Assembly: GCF_018334155.1 (NCBI RefSeq)
Contig: NZ_JAGXTP010000003.1
Span: 62,001 to 126,000, forward strand
Source: Devosia litorisediminis
GTDB taxonomy: Bacteria; Pseudomonadota; Alphaproteobacteria; Rhizobiales; Devosiaceae
Length of the DNA: 64,000 bases
Direction: 5' to 3'
Numbering within the stretch: position 1 is the stretch's first letter; every line of letters begins with the position of its first letter. The position numbers and the translations under genes are program-made. The notes beneath the pieces are model-generated. The model made no database searches. It was not told the DNA's origin and saw only the letters and a list, made by a program, of their open reading frames with translations. This document shows, piece by piece, positions 17,455 through 26,515 of this stretch.

Positions 17455-18426
17455 CTAGGCGTCGTCGCCGCCACCATGTTCGCGCACAATCGGTAGGGGC
17501 GAGGCTGGCGGCGCTTCATGCGGCCGGCCAAAGTCTGGCGCAGCCGTCTCCTGCCCCGCCGAAATGATCGAGCGGCGGATAGCGCGGGTGCGGGTGAACA
17601 TGGCTTCGAGCGCCGGGCCATCGCCTGTCCGAACGGCGCGCTGCAACACACTCAAGTCCTCGGTGAACCGCCCCAGCATTTCAAGCACGGCATCGCGATT
17701 GGTCAAAAACACGTCGCGCCACATCACCGGGTCGGACGCGGCAATACGGGTGAAATCGCGGAAGCCCGAAGCCGAGAATTTGATCACTTCTGACTGCGTC
17801 GCCGCTTCGAGATCGGCCACCGTGCCTACTATATTGTAGGCCACCAGATGCGGAATATGACTGGTAATTGCCAGCACCATGTCGTGGTGAGCCGCGTCCA
17901 TGGCTTCAACCTGGCTGCCCATGGCGCGCCAGAATGCTGCCAGCTTTTCGGTCTGTGCCGGATTGACATCCTCGGTCGGGGTCAGCACGCACCAGCGCCC
18001 GGTGAACAACTCGGCAAACCCGGCTGCGGGTCCCGAATGCTCGGTGCCCGCCAGCGGATGGCCTGGAATAAGGCTGACACCTTCGGGGATGTGCGGCGCC
18101 AGCGCCTTGATCACATGGCCCTTTACCGAACCGACATCAGAAACGATGGCACCCGGCTCTAGCGCAGGCGCAATCGTCTTGATCACGCTCTCATAAGCCC
18201 CCACCGGCGTGCACAGGATGACCAGATCGGCGCCGCGCACGGCTTCGGCGGCATCAAGCGTATAGATATCGCCCAGCCCCAATTCGCGTGCCTCATCCAG
18301 CGTATCCTGCTTGCGGGTGGCAATGGAGATCACCTCGACCAGCCCCTGCCGCCGCGCGGCCAGAGCAATCGAAGAACCGATCAGACCAATGCCGATCAGG
18401 GCCAGCTTGCGAAAATGAACGCTCAT
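17455..18426 (-). CDS. tyrC: prephenate/arogenate dehydrogenase (cyclohexadienyl dehydrogenase)
   Basis: The 323-residue NAD(P)-dependent enzyme oxidatively decarboxylates prephenate or arogenate for tyrosine synthesis. It has the Rossmann loop ALIGIGLIGSSIALA, the substrate segment IPGHPLAGTEHSG and the active-site ITSHIPHLVAY. There is no fused chorismate mutase or ACT domain. The ATG overlaps the stop of hisC (ATGA), so it is the second gene of a hisC-tyrC operon. The C-terminus has a polar tail of about 40 residues. Confidence 0.92.
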   Translation of the reverse strand: MSVHFRKLALIGIGLIGSSIALAARRQGLVEVISIATRKQDTLDEARELGLGDIYTLDAAEAVRGADLVILCTPVGAYESVIKTIAPALEPGAIVSDVGSVKGHVIKALAPHIPEGVSLIPGHPLAGTEHSGPAAGFAELFTGRWCVLTPTEDVNPAQTEKLAAFWRAMGSQVEAMDAAHHDMVLAITSHIPHLVAYNIVGTVADLEAATQSEVIKFSASGFRDFTRIAASDPVMWRDVFLTNRDAVLEMLGRFTEDLSVLQRAVRTGDGPALEAMFTRTRAIRRSIISAGQETAAPDFGRPHEAPPASPLPIVREHGGGDDA

Positions 18427-19517
18427 GAAATCTCGACCAATGCCTTGAGAATGCCGACAACGCCACGCATCGCCTGCTCTGAACCAATGGAAATGCGCAG
18501 CCCCGCCTCAATGCCATAGGACGGCCCGATCTCGCGCACAATCAGCCCACGCTCGGCCAATGTGTCGAAAGCCAGCCGGGCATGTTCGGCGTCGGGGAAC
18601 AGCACCATCACGAAATTGCCCTGGCTGGGCACCACATGCATGTGGTTTGAATCCAGCTCCTGGGCGATCCAGTCACGCCACTGCGCATTGTGCGCCTGCA
18701 GACGCGCGGTGAATTCAGTGTCGCGCGTTGCTGCCGCCGCGGCCAACTGCCCTGGCAGATTGACATTGAACGGCCCGCGCACACGGTTGAGCACATCGAC
18801 CAGTTCGGGCGAACCGACAAGCCAGCCGATACGGGCCGCTGCCAGTCCCATCTTCGAGAAGGTCCGAACCATGACCACATTATTGGCCTCGGCCACCAGC
18901 TTCTGGCCGACGTCGTAATCCTCGGCAGTCACATATTCCGCATAGGCATTGTCGATCACCAGCAGGATATCGGGGCGCAGGCCGGCATGCAGCCGCCGCA
19001 CTTCTGCATCGCTGACATAGGTCCCTGTGGGATTGTTCGGATTGGCCAGCCAGACGATTTTCGTCTTGGCCGTGACCGCTGCCAGCAAGGCGTCGACATC
19101 GGCGGTATAATTGATTTCATCGACCAGAACGATGCGCGCACCGGCGGCCCGCGTAATGATCGGATAGACCGAAAACCCATAGCGGTTCATCACCGCCTCA
19201 TCGCCTTCGCCCAGATAGCACTGGGCAATTAGATGCAGCAGATCGTCCGAGCCATTGCCGCACACAATGCGGTCCGCATCCACGCCGTGGACTTCCGAGA
19301 GTGCCGTGCGCAGGATCTTGGAGGAGCCTTCGGGATAGATCTCCAGCTGCGCTGCTGCCGACTGGAACGCCTCAATTGCCTTGGGGCTGGCGCCAAGCGG
19401 GGACTCATTGGCCGACAGCTTGACGGCATTGCTGCCCGCTGCGCCTGACTTGCCGGGAAGATAGGCCGCGATATCAAGAATACCGGGCTGCGGGACGGGG
19501 CGAATATCGTCTGACAT
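18423..19517 (-). CDS. hisC: histidinol-phosphate / aromatic aminotransferase
   Basis: The 364-residue fold-type I PLP aminotransferase has the N-terminal KLSANESPLGASPKA segment, the Asn/Asp pair WLANPNNPTG and IDNAYAEY, and the PLP Lys in RTFSKMGLAAARIGW. In operon with tyrC it may serve both histidine and tyrosine/phenylalanine synthesis. I chose ATG 19517, where family similarity begins; the frame extends upstream to 19643 without resemblance. Confidence 0.92.
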   Translation of the reverse strand: MSDDIRPVPQPGILDIAAYLPGKSGAAGSNAVKLSANESPLGASPKAIEAFQSAAAQLEIYPEGSSKILRTALSEVHGVDADRIVCGNGSDDLLHLIAQCYLGEGDEAVMNRYGFSVYPIITRAAGARIVLVDEINYTADVDALLAAVTAKTKIVWLANPNNPTGTYVSDAEVRRLHAGLRPDILLVIDNAYAEYVTAEDYDVGQKLVAEANNVVMVRTFSKMGLAAARIGWLVGSPELVDVLNRVRGPFNVNLPGQLAAAAATRDTEFTARLQAHNAQWRDWIAQELDSNHMHVVPSQGNFVMVLFPDAEHARLAFDTLAERGLIVREIGPSYGIEAGLRISIGSEQAMRGVVGILKALVEIS

Positions 19518-20046
19518 GATGCCATTTCTGGGCTGAAAAACCGCGCGGACCATAGTCAAACTGCACCAAGATGGCAAAGCGCTTCTCGTCGCGTCCGCTC
19601 CCCTGCAGCACCACCAGGCGCCTGTCCCGGAACAGGACGTCAATCAGCTTTATGATGAAGATGGTCGCAACCAGCCCAGCAATGGCGGGCGTACAGGCAA
19701 AAACGCCGCAGAAAAATCCGGCGCAGTGCCGTTAAGCTTCTGGTCACAAACACCGCTAAGAGCCCGATCTTTACCAGCTGTAAGGGAAGTTGAAGACAAT
19801 CGGGGCCGTCTTTGTGTCATTTCAGCCCAACTCGACGGCTCTTGTGTGTGCTGGCGCTGCACACCCACCACCCCTAGCCGTGAACGAAGCCGGATTATCC
19901 GATTCGCGCCGATTCGGTTCCGTTTCGTTCGCCCCTTGTTCCAAGACTTAAGACCTGCCACACAAAGGTCCTGTATGCTGTCCTTTCTTGGGACATTTGC
20001 GTGAACCACTCGCAAGTGTCGCAACGACCCCTTACATTGATGCGAA
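19518..20046. other. 529-bp gene-free divergent region
   Basis: No convincing coding frame lies between hisC and the helicase. The region holds both promoters, a GTTC-N7-GTTC direct repeat at 19927-19941, and a segment (about 19878-19945) with GTGAACGAA and TTTCGTTC as distant inverted halves. That segment resembles one at about 26788-26845. A hairpin-forming GACCTGCCACACAAAGGTC lies near 19952-19970. Role unknown. Confidence 0.45.
19927..19941 (+). promoter_or_regulatory. second GTTC-N7-GTTC repeat (weak LexA-box candidate)
   Basis: GTTC (19927-19930) and GTTC (19938-19941) are separated by the seven bases GCCCCTT. It lies 106 bp upstream of the helicase start. The spacer is GC-rich, unlike typical SOS boxes, and about two such repeats are expected by chance over both strands of this window. 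Confidence 0.25.
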
Positions 20047-23025
20047 ATGACCTCCGCGCCCGCCCAATCCGTCAAGGCGATCCTTGGCCCCACCAATACC
20101 GGCAAGACCTATTTTGCCATTGAACGCATGTTGGCCCATCCCACCGGGATGATTGGCCTTCCTTTGCGCTTGCTGGCGCGCGAGGTCTATCAGCGCGTTG
20201 TTGAACGGGTGGGAGAGCAATCGGTGGCGCTAATTACCGGGGAGGAACGTATCGTTCCCGCCAAGCCGCGCTATTGGGTTTGCACGGTCGAGGCCATGCC
20301 CACCGATATCCGTGTGGATTGTCTGGCGATTGACGAAATCCAGACCGCAACCGATTTTGACCGCGGTCACGTCTTTACGGACCGCATTCTGCATGCGCGC
20401 GGCATGTACGAAACCTTGCTGCTGGGCGCCGCCACCATGGCGCCAGTGATCCGCAGCCTGTTGCCCCATGCCCAGATCATTGACCGCCCCCGCTTCAGCC
20501 ATTTGACCTATTCGGGCTCCAAGAAGATTTCGCGCCAGCCGGCACGCTCGGCCATTGTCGCCTTTTCGGCGCGACAGGTTTACGCCATTGCCGAACTGAT
20601 CCGTCGCGAGCGTGGCGGCGCAGCAGTCGTGATGGGCGCCCTGAGCCCGCGCACCCGTAATGCTCAGGTTGAACTCTATCAAAATGGCGATGTTGATTTT
20701 CTCGTCGCCACCGACGCCATCGGGATGGGACTCAATCTCGATATCCACCACGTGGCCTTTGCCGATGACAGCAAGTTTGATGGCCATACCAGCCGCCCAC
20801 TGACCGCCGCCGAGCTCGGCCAGATCGCCGGCCGCGCCGGTCGTCACGCCCGCAATGGCAGCTTTGGCGTGACCGGCGGGACCCAGGGATTCGACGAAGA
20901 AATGGTCGTGGCGCTCGAAACCCACGATTTTGCGCCCGTCAAAGTGCTGCAATGGCGCAACAATCGGCTGGATTATTCGTCGATCCCCGCCTTGCTCAAC
21001 AGTCTCGAAGCGACGTCGGACACCCGCACATTGGCCCGTGTGCCCATCGCCAAGGATCAACGCGCGCTCGAATTTGTCTCACGCAATGAAGCCGGCAAAC
21101 TGGCGCGTGGGCTGGACGGCGCGCGTTTGCTCTGGGAATGTTGCCAAATCCCTGATTATCAGGGCATTTCACCGGGCAATCACGGTGAAATCGTTACCCG
21201 TATTTACTCTGACTTAGTCAAGCATGGTAAGGTCAACGCAGATTGGATTGCCGAGCAGGTCCGCTTTTGCGACAATGCGAGCGGCGACATCGACACTTTG
21301 AGCAACCGGATCAAGCAGATCCGAACATGGACCTTCGTCGCGAACCGCAAAAACTGGCTTGCAGACCCTTCACATTGGCGCGAAAAGACCCGAGACATTG
21401 AAGACCGACTGAGTGATGCGCTGCACGAGCGGCTTACTCAACGCTTCGTCGATCGGCGCACCAGCGTGCTGCTTCGTCACCTGAAAGACAAACGTATGGC
21501 ATCTCCCGAGATCAATGAGCGCGGCGAAGTACGGCTGGAAGGCCACCTCATCGGCACGCTCGAAGGCTTCCGTTTCACCCTGGCGCGCAATGATGGCGAC
21601 GCCGACACCAAGGGTCTGCGCGCCGCCGCCGATCAAGTGGTGGCGCCCGAAATACACCACCGGGCCGAACGCCTGGCTGGCGCGCCCAATGAAGAATTTG
21701 TGCTGGCCACCGACGGTCGCCTGCGCTGGAAGGGCGACATTGTCGCCGAACTGATCGAGGGCGAGACCCTTTATCGGCCGCGCATTCTGATCCTGGCTGA
21801 CGAAACCCTGACCGGTCCGGATCTGGAACGTGTGCAGGATCGTCTCGGCCTGTGGCTGCGCCACCACGTCAACACCATCCTCGAACCCGTCATGGCGCTT
21901 GAGGCTCCAGCTGATCTCGATGGCACGGCACGTGGCATCGCGTTCCAGCTGTTTGAGCATCTGGGCCTGATCCCGCGTCCGCAGGTTGCCGACGAGGTCA
22001 AGAATCTCGATCAGGACGTCCGCGGCAAGATGCGTAAGCTGGGCATCAAGTTCGGCGCCTATCACATCTATCTGCCGCTTTCGCTCAAGCCCGCCCCGCG
22101 CGAGCTGGCACTGATTCTGTTTGCGCTCAAGAATGGCGGCATCCGCCAGGCTGGCGTGACCGACATTCCCCATATCGTCCTCTCGGGCCGCACCAGCTTT
22201 GTGGTCGATCCCGAAGTCGATACGCGCCTGTATGAGATTGCCGGCTTCAAGGTTGCTGGCAAGCGCGCCGTCCGGGTCGACATTCTCGAACGTCTGGCTG
22301 ACATCATCCGTCCGCTCATTGCGCTTGATCCAACCCGCAGCCAGGGCGACCTGCCCGCTGGTGCAGCCGAGGGCAACGGCTTCCGCGTCACCGTGGAAAT
22401 GACCTCGCTGCTGGGCTGCTCGGGCGAAGATTTCGCCTCGATCCTGAGCTCGCTTGGCTATCGCGTCAAACGCACGCCAAAGGTTGCGGCGCCGGTGGTG
22501 CCTGCCGAGGCCAGCGCAGAAGCGCCGGCGCTTGAGGAAACTCTGACCGACAATCCCGCCTCGACAGACGCCACCCATGAGGCCCCTCTCGAGGCAGTCA
22601 CCACCCCCGCAACACTGGCTGAGACGGCGCCCATTCCCGCCACCACCATTGTCGAGGATGCGCCCGAAACGGCAGGCGAGACAGCCCCAGCAGAACCAGA
22701 ATACGATGAGATCTGGTCCCCCAGCGGCAAGCGTCCGGACAATAAGCGGCATGAAAGCCGTCGCCGGCCCGAGGGTGAGCGTCAGCGCAGCACGCCATCC
22801 AAGCGGCGCCCTGAGGGCGAAGTGCAGGACCTGACCAAGGCCCAGCACCTCAATCCCAAGGCCAAGCCCGAAGGGCGTGGTCGCAACGACAATCGCCGCC
22901 CCGACAGCCAGAAGGGTGAGCGCGCCAAGTTCCAGCAGCCGCGTGAAGAAAAGCGCGAAAAGGCTTTCGATCCCGACAGCCCATTCGCCAAGCTTGCCGC
23001 CCTGCGCGACGGCAAGGCCAAGTAG
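20047..23025 (+). CDS. SUV3-like DExH-box RNA helicase
   Basis: The 992-residue protein resembles mitochondrial SUV3, an RNA helicase of the degradosome, and its alphaproteobacterial homologues. Motif I is LGPTNTGKTYFA near residue 17, the DExH-like motif II is AIDEIQ near 95, and the motif VI region QIAGRAGRHARNG is near 260. After the two RecA-like domains comes a helical region and, from about residue 820, a long Ala/Glu/Pro-rich then Arg/Lys-rich disordered tail. The S4 gene follows after three bases and a GNAT gene overlaps that one, so the three are likely one operon. Confidence 0.9.
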   Translation: MTSAPAQSVKAILGPTNTGKTYFAIERMLAHPTGMIGLPLRLLAREVYQRVVERVGEQSVALITGEERIVPAKPRYWVCTVEAMPTDIRVDCLAIDEIQTATDFDRGHVFTDRILHARGMYETLLLGAATMAPVIRSLLPHAQIIDRPRFSHLTYSGSKKISRQPARSAIVAFSARQVYAIAELIRRERGGAAVVMGALSPRTRNAQVELYQNGDVDFLVATDAIGMGLNLDIHHVAFADDSKFDGHTSRPLTAAELGQIAGRAGRHARNGSFGVTGGTQGFDEEMVVALETHDFAPVKVLQWRNNRLDYSSIPALLNSLEATSDTRTLARVPIAKDQRALEFVSRNEAGKLARGLDGARLLWECCQIPDYQGISPGNHGEIVTRIYSDLVKHGKVNADWIAEQVRFCDNASGDIDTLSNRIKQIRTWTFVANRKNWLADPSHWREKTRDIEDRLSDALHERLTQRFVDRRTSVLLRHLKDKRMASPEINERGEVRLEGHLIGTLEGFRFTLARNDGDADTKGLRAAADQVVAPEIHHRAERLAGAPNEEFVLATDGRLRWKGDIVAELIEGETLYRPRILILADETLTGPDLERVQDRLGLWLRHHVNTILEPVMALEAPADLDGTARGIAFQLFEHLGLIPRPQVADEVKNLDQDVRGKMRKLGIKFGAYHIYLPLSLKPAPRELALILFALKNGGIRQAGVTDIPHIVLSGRTSFVVDPEVDTRLYEIAGFKVAGKRAVRVDILERLADIIRPLIALDPTRSQGDLPAGAAEGNGFRVTVEMTSLLGCSGEDFASILSSLGYRVKRTPKVAAPVVPAEASAEAPALEETLTDNPASTDATHEAPLEAVTTPATLAETAPIPATTIVEDAPETAGETAPAEPEYDEIWSPSGKRPDNKRHESRRRPEGERQRSTPSKRRPEGEVQDLTKAQHLNPKAKPEGRGRNDNRRPDSQKGERAKFQQPREEKREKAFDPDSPFAKLAALRDGKAK

Positions 23026-23028
23026 CAA

Positions 23029-23442
23029 TTGGGGGGGCCTGTCGAGCCCGCCGCCCGCAAGGAGCGGCTCGACAGGTTCCTGTTCTTTGCGCGCGCCATA
23101 AAATCGCGCACCTTGGCCCAGAAATTCATCGAAGCAGGTAGTGTCCGGATCAATTCCGAACCCACCCAGCGCAGCGACTACAAGGTCGGCGCCGGCGATG
23201 TGCTGACCATGTCACTGCACAATCGTATCACGGTGTGGCGCATCATTGATCCCGGCACCCGTCGCGGCCCAGCCAGCGAGGCTCAGGGACTCTACGAAGA
23301 CCTCTCCCCGCCACCCCTGCCCAAAGCCGAACTGTCGCCCTATGACGCTGCCATCGCTCCGCGCGATGAAGGCGCCGGTCGCCCCACCAAAAAGGAACGG
23401 CGCGAGACTGACCGCCTGCGCGGCACCCAGGATGAGCGATGA
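23029..23442 (+). CDS. S4-domain RNA-binding protein (Hsp15-like)
   Basis: The 137-residue protein has an S4 RNA-binding fold at its start (RLDRFLFFARAIKSRTLAQKFI through VRINSEP), as in the heat-shock protein Hsp15 that binds stalled 50S subunits, followed by a charged C-terminus with KKERRETDRLR. No ATG or GTG is available upstream of the domain; TTG 23029, three bases after the helicase stop, is the best start. The coupling to an RNA helicase fits a shared RNA-related role, which is an inference. Confidence 0.85.
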   Translation: MGGPVEPAARKERLDRFLFFARAIKSRTLAQKFIEAGSVRINSEPTQRSDYKVGAGDVLTMSLHNRITVWRIIDPGTRRGPASEAQGLYEDLSPPPLPKAELSPYDAAIAPRDEGAGRPTKKERRETDRLRGTQDER

Positions 23443-23951
23443 AACCCATCCCCACGCTGCAGACCGAGCGGCTGATCCTGCGCCCGCCGGTACATACGGA
23501 CTTCCACGCCTACGCTGAGCTGATGGCGTCGCCGCGCGCACGCTATATGGGCGGCCCCTTTGATGGGCGCGCCGCCTGGGGCATGTTCTGCAATGATGTG
23601 GCCCAATGGCAGTTATTCGGCCATGGCTGCCTGATGATCGAGCGACGCGCCACCGGAGCCTGCGTCGGCGAGGTCGGCATCAATCACGGCCCGCTTTTTC
23701 CCGAAAAGGAACTGGGCTGGTTTGTCTATGCTGGCCACGAAGGGCATGGCTATGCCTTCGAAGCAGCAGTCGAGCTGCGCGACTGGGCGTTTGAGCATCT
23801 GGGGTTACCCAATCTGGTCAGCTATATCGACCAAGACAATACGCGCTCGATCGCGCTTGCCCGGCGCATGGGCGCCATGCACGACCCTGACGCCAGGGGT
23901 CAGGACCCCGAAGATCTGGTGTTTCGGCATTGGCCCAGCCCAAGCGCTTGA
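23439..23951 (+). CDS. GNAT family N-acetyltransferase (RimJ/RimL-like)
   Basis: The 170-residue GNAT enzyme begins TLQTERLILRPP, typical of the RimJ/RimL group that acetylates protein N-termini or small amines. The acetyl-CoA segment is represented by ELGWFVYAGHEGHGYAFEA and the C-terminal part by LVSYIDQDNTRSIALARRMG. The ATG overlaps the S4 gene's stop (ATGA), so translation is probably coupled. The substrate cannot be told. Confidence 0.9.
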   Translation: MKPIPTLQTERLILRPPVHTDFHAYAELMASPRARYMGGPFDGRAAWGMFCNDVAQWQLFGHGCLMIERRATGACVGEVGINHGPLFPEKELGWFVYAGHEGHGYAFEAAVELRDWAFEHLGLPNLVSYIDQDNTRSIALARRMGAMHDPDARGQDPEDLVFRHWPSPSA

Positions 23952-24103
23952 TAAATTTTGCCTTCTAGCGTGCCAATCACGCCAAACCCTGCCACCCGCC
24001 AGCCTTGCAGGGCACGGAAAAAAAGTTTAGCACCGGACTGTTGAGACTTGCCCCGCCGCGACCCCTTGTGCGGACCGGGCTCCTGTTCGGGATTGCCGCC
24101 TAG

Positions 24104-24442
24104 ATGACCTACATCGTCACCGATAACTGCATCGCCTGTAAGTACACCGACTGCGTGGAAGTGTGTCCTGTGGACTGCTTCTATGAGGGCGAGAACATGC
24201 TGGTGATCCACCCCGACGAGTGCATCGACTGCGGCGTGTGCGAGCCTGAATGTCCGGCAGAGGCCATCAAGCCCGATACCGAAAGCGGGCTCGATCACTG
24301 GCTCGAGGTCAACACCAAGTTTGCGTCCGTCTGGCCCAATCTGACCGAGCGGCGCGATCCGCTGCCAGAGGCCAAGGACAAGGACGGCGAATCCGGCAAG
24401 TTCGAGAAATACTTCTCCGAAGCGCCCGGCGAAGGCGACTGA
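24104..24442 (+). CDS. fdxA: 7Fe ferredoxin (FdxA)
   Basis: This 112-residue ferredoxin carries a [3Fe-4S] and a [4Fe-4S] cluster: [18 protein letters not shown] near residues 9-26 and [16 protein letters not shown] near 39-54. The C-terminal extension is typical of the FdxA group. Its role is electron transfer; the redox partner is not evident. It follows the helicase/S4 group, an arrangement I recall from related genomes, after a 152-bp gap that probably holds its own promoter. Confidence 0.95.
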   Translation: MTYIVTDNCIACKYTDCVEVCPVDCFYEGENMLVIHPDECIDCGVCEPECPAEAIKPDTESGLDHWLEVNTKFASVWPNLTERRDPLPEAKDKDGESGKFEKYFSEAPGEGD

Positions 24443-24469
24443 TCGCTTCAGCCGCCTCCTACCTGTGAT

Positions 24470-25105
24470 CTAGGCTGCGACGGCCTCACGGCCGGCCAGC
24501 CAGTCCCTGATGCTCTTATAGGGCACCAGCAGCAGTGCTGCGAGCAGCAGCTTGACCAGGAAGTCGCCCAGACCCAGCGACACCCACAGCTCAACCTCAG
24601 GACCAACGCCCAGCAGCGGCGCGGGGAAGGCCAGCGAGCCATCTTCGCGGCCAAACAGGCTGTCGAGCACCGCGAAGGGCGCCGCAAAGGCCAGCGAGAA
24701 GAAGATCACCGTATCGATCGCCGAGCCGATCAGTGAGGAGACCACAGGGGCCTTCCACCACACGCTGGTGCGCAACCGGTCAAAGATCGAGATATCGAGG
24801 AACTGGGCGGTCAGGAACGCCGTGCCAGAGGCAATGGCGATACGCGGCGTTGCCAGATAGATCGAAATCAGCACGGCAACGGCAAAACCGGCCATCACAA
24901 CCACGCGGGCCCGGGCCGGACCAAAGGTGCGATTGGTCAGATCGGTGATCAGAAACGCTACCGGATAGGTAAACGCACCCCAGGTGAGAATATCACCGAG
25001 ATGGATCGGTCCCATCTGGATATCGACCGGGAACTGAACGAGAAAATTTGAGGCCGCGACAACCGCAACCATGGCGGCCAGAGCCACCGAAAAACGAGCC
25101 AGCAT
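24470..25105 (-). CDS. yhhQ: queuosine precursor transporter (YhhQ/VUT family)
   Basis: The 211-residue membrane protein has about six helices. Recognisable VUT-family segments are PIHLGDILTWGAFTYPVAFLITDLTNRTFG near residues 34-63 (key motif FLITDLTNR) and LIGSAIDTVIFFSLAF near 125. The family imports the queuosine precursors preQ0 or preQ1. It suits a genome that also modifies queuosine in tRNA(Asp) through gluQ. No preQ1 riboswitch was recognised in the 65 bp upstream. Confidence 0.88.
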   Translation of the reverse strand: MLARFSVALAAMVAVVAASNFLVQFPVDIQMGPIHLGDILTWGAFTYPVAFLITDLTNRTFGPARARVVVMAGFAVAVLISIYLATPRIAIASGTAFLTAQFLDISIFDRLRTSVWWKAPVVSSLIGSAIDTVIFFSLAFAAPFAVLDSLFGREDGSLAFPAPLLGVGPEVELWVSLGLGDFLVKLLLAALLLVPYKSIRDWLAGREAVAA

Positions 25106-25171
25106 CAGAATGCACCTCTATGTAACCGCGAACCGGCATCAGACCGGGGCGGGATGTGCCGAGATTGGCAC

Positions 25172-25207
25172 AAAACAAAAACCGCGTGGAGCATAACCCC
25201 ACGCGGT
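25172..25207 (-). terminator. rho-independent terminator of rpmB
   Basis: A perfect 9-bp stem (ACCGCGTGG/CCACGCGGT, 25181-25207) with a 9-base loop is followed on the minus strand by TTTTTGTTTT. It lies 25 bp after the rpmB stop. Confidence 0.9.
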
Positions 25208-25231
25208 CAATTCGTCGATGAAGGCGTTCGC

Positions 25232-25516
25232 TTAGGCAGCCAGAGCTGCGCGAACTTCCTTCTTGAGGCCCTGAGCCAGCGTCGACATGGTGTCGTCGCT
25301 CTGCTTGAGCAGGAAGGCGTCCAGACCACCGCGGTGCTCAACGGTACGCAGGGCCGAAGCCGAGATGCGCAGCTTGACGGGGCGGTTGAGTGCCTCCGAA
25401 ATCAGCGTCACGTTCAGCAGGTTCGGGAGGAACCGGCGACGGGTACGATTGAGAGCGTGCGAAACGTTGTTGCCAACCATAACGCCCTTGCCAGTAAGTT
25501 CACAGCGCCGTGCCAT
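25232..25516 (-). CDS. rpmB: 50S ribosomal protein L28
   Basis: The 94-residue basic protein starts [21 protein letters not shown] and contains [12 protein letters not shown], the L28 signature; length fits the alphaproteobacterial form. It is a monocistronic gene with its own promoter near 25597-25625 and a strong terminator. Confidence 0.97.
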   Translation of the reverse strand: MARRCELTGKGVMVGNNVSHALNRTRRRFLPNLLNVTLISEALNRPVKLRISASALRTVEHRGGLDAFLLKQSDDTMSTLAQGLKKEVRAALAA

Positions 25517-25596
25517 GGTTTTCTATCCTGTTGCAAAGGCCTGTATTGCGGGAACATGTCCTGCAGCAGGCCTATCTTGTCCTGAAATCTGGGGGC

Positions 25597-25625
25597 TCTT
25601 TAGAGAATATGCGGGGCCCCGTCAA
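25597..25625 (-). promoter_or_regulatory. candidate rpmB promoter
   Basis: Reading the minus strand, TTGACG (25625-25620), a 17-bp spacer and TAAAGA (25602-25597) form a plausible sigma-70 promoter. The -10 is followed by GCCC, as at the rpmF promoter (31369-31397). Confidence 0.45.
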
Positions 25626-25732
25626 GACAAACGCGGGCTCAATCCAGCGCGAGCGGCTTGCACAGGACCATTCCAGACGGCACTTTCGAACCCTAGTCTG
25701 ATTCGCGCCGCCCATTGCAGAGACGCCCGACC

Positions 25733-26515
25733 TTGACCCAGTTTAGATTTGCCACCCTTGCCGCACTGGCCCTGTTCGCAAGCCTGCCCACCAGCGCCGC
25801 CGAAATCGACGCCAAGGCCGGCTATGTGCTGACCCTGGGTGGTATCAATATAGCCACCATGAATGTGGACCTGACCGATGACGGGTCGCGCTACAGCCTG
25901 GACCTGTCGGCCAATGTGGCCGGGCTGGGCGCCATGGTTGCCAGCGGCACGGCCAAGGCCAGCGCCTCGGGCAGTTCCACCAGCAATCGCCTGGCCGCCC
26001 GCGCCTTCAGTCTTGAAACCAGGGCCAATGGCGACACCTTCGATGTGGACGTGACCTTCTCGGGTCGCGATGTCGGCTCGTTCAAGGTCGAGCCGCCTAT
26101 TCTTGATAACTATGACCGCGTTCCGCTGGAGCGCCGGCACCTGACCGGGGTCAGCGATTTTCTGTCGGCCTTTGTCTTCAAGGGCGGGGCGCTCGACAAA
26201 TCGCTATGCGATCGTCGCGTCGGCATTTTCACCGGCGTCGAACGCTTCAACATTGCCATGCGCTTTGCCGGCACCGACAAGGCAACCTCGGCCCGCACGG
26301 GCTATCAGGGCCCGGTTGTGCTGTGCTCGGTCGACTACAGCCCTGTTTCGGGCCACTTCACCAGCTCCGAGATCACCAATTACCTGGCAGACAGTGATCG
26401 CATCATCATCTGGTATGCCCCGCTGGGCCCGACCGGCTATTTCATCCCCTATCGCGTTCTGCTGGGCACCAATATGGGCGATCTCTCCATGGTGCTGACC
26501 GGGATGCGTTTCTAG
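25733..26515 (+). CDS. DUF3108 domain-containing secreted protein
   Basis: The roughly 260-residue protein has a signal peptide (FRFATLAALALFASLPTSA) and a beta-rich body with GYVLTLGGINIATMNVDL near the start, characteristic of DUF3108. These are exported proteins of unknown function. The start is uncertain: TTG 25733 gives a compact signal peptide, and TTG 25715 adds six residues. It is divergent from rpmB across about 216 bp. Confidence 0.8.
   Translation: MTQFRFATLAALALFASLPTSAAEIDAKAGYVLTLGGINIATMNVDLTDDGSRYSLDLSANVAGLGAMVASGTAKASASGSSTSNRLAARAFSLETRANGDTFDVDVTFSGRDVGSFKVEPPILDNYDRVPLERRHLTGVSDFLSAFVFKGGALDKSLCDRRVGIFTGVERFNIAMRFAGTDKATSARTGYQGPVVLCSVDYSPVSGHFTSSEITNYLADSDRIIIWYAPLGPTGYFIPYRVLLGTNMGDLSMVLTGMRF

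Noticed and set aside
19650..20105. A 151-codon minus-strand frame in the hisC-helicase gap
   Set aside because: It overlaps the helicase start, has Arg-rich irregular sequence and no ribosome-binding site or family resemblance.
21370..23028. A 552-codon frame antisense to the helicase
   Set aside because: GC-rich antisense shadow with repetitive Arg/Gly/Ala composition and no recognisable motif.
25106..25171. preQ1 riboswitch upstream of yhhQ
   Set aside because: The leader has a small hairpin (TGCC...GGCA) but no preQ1-I type A-rich tail or CTAA pairing that I could recognise.
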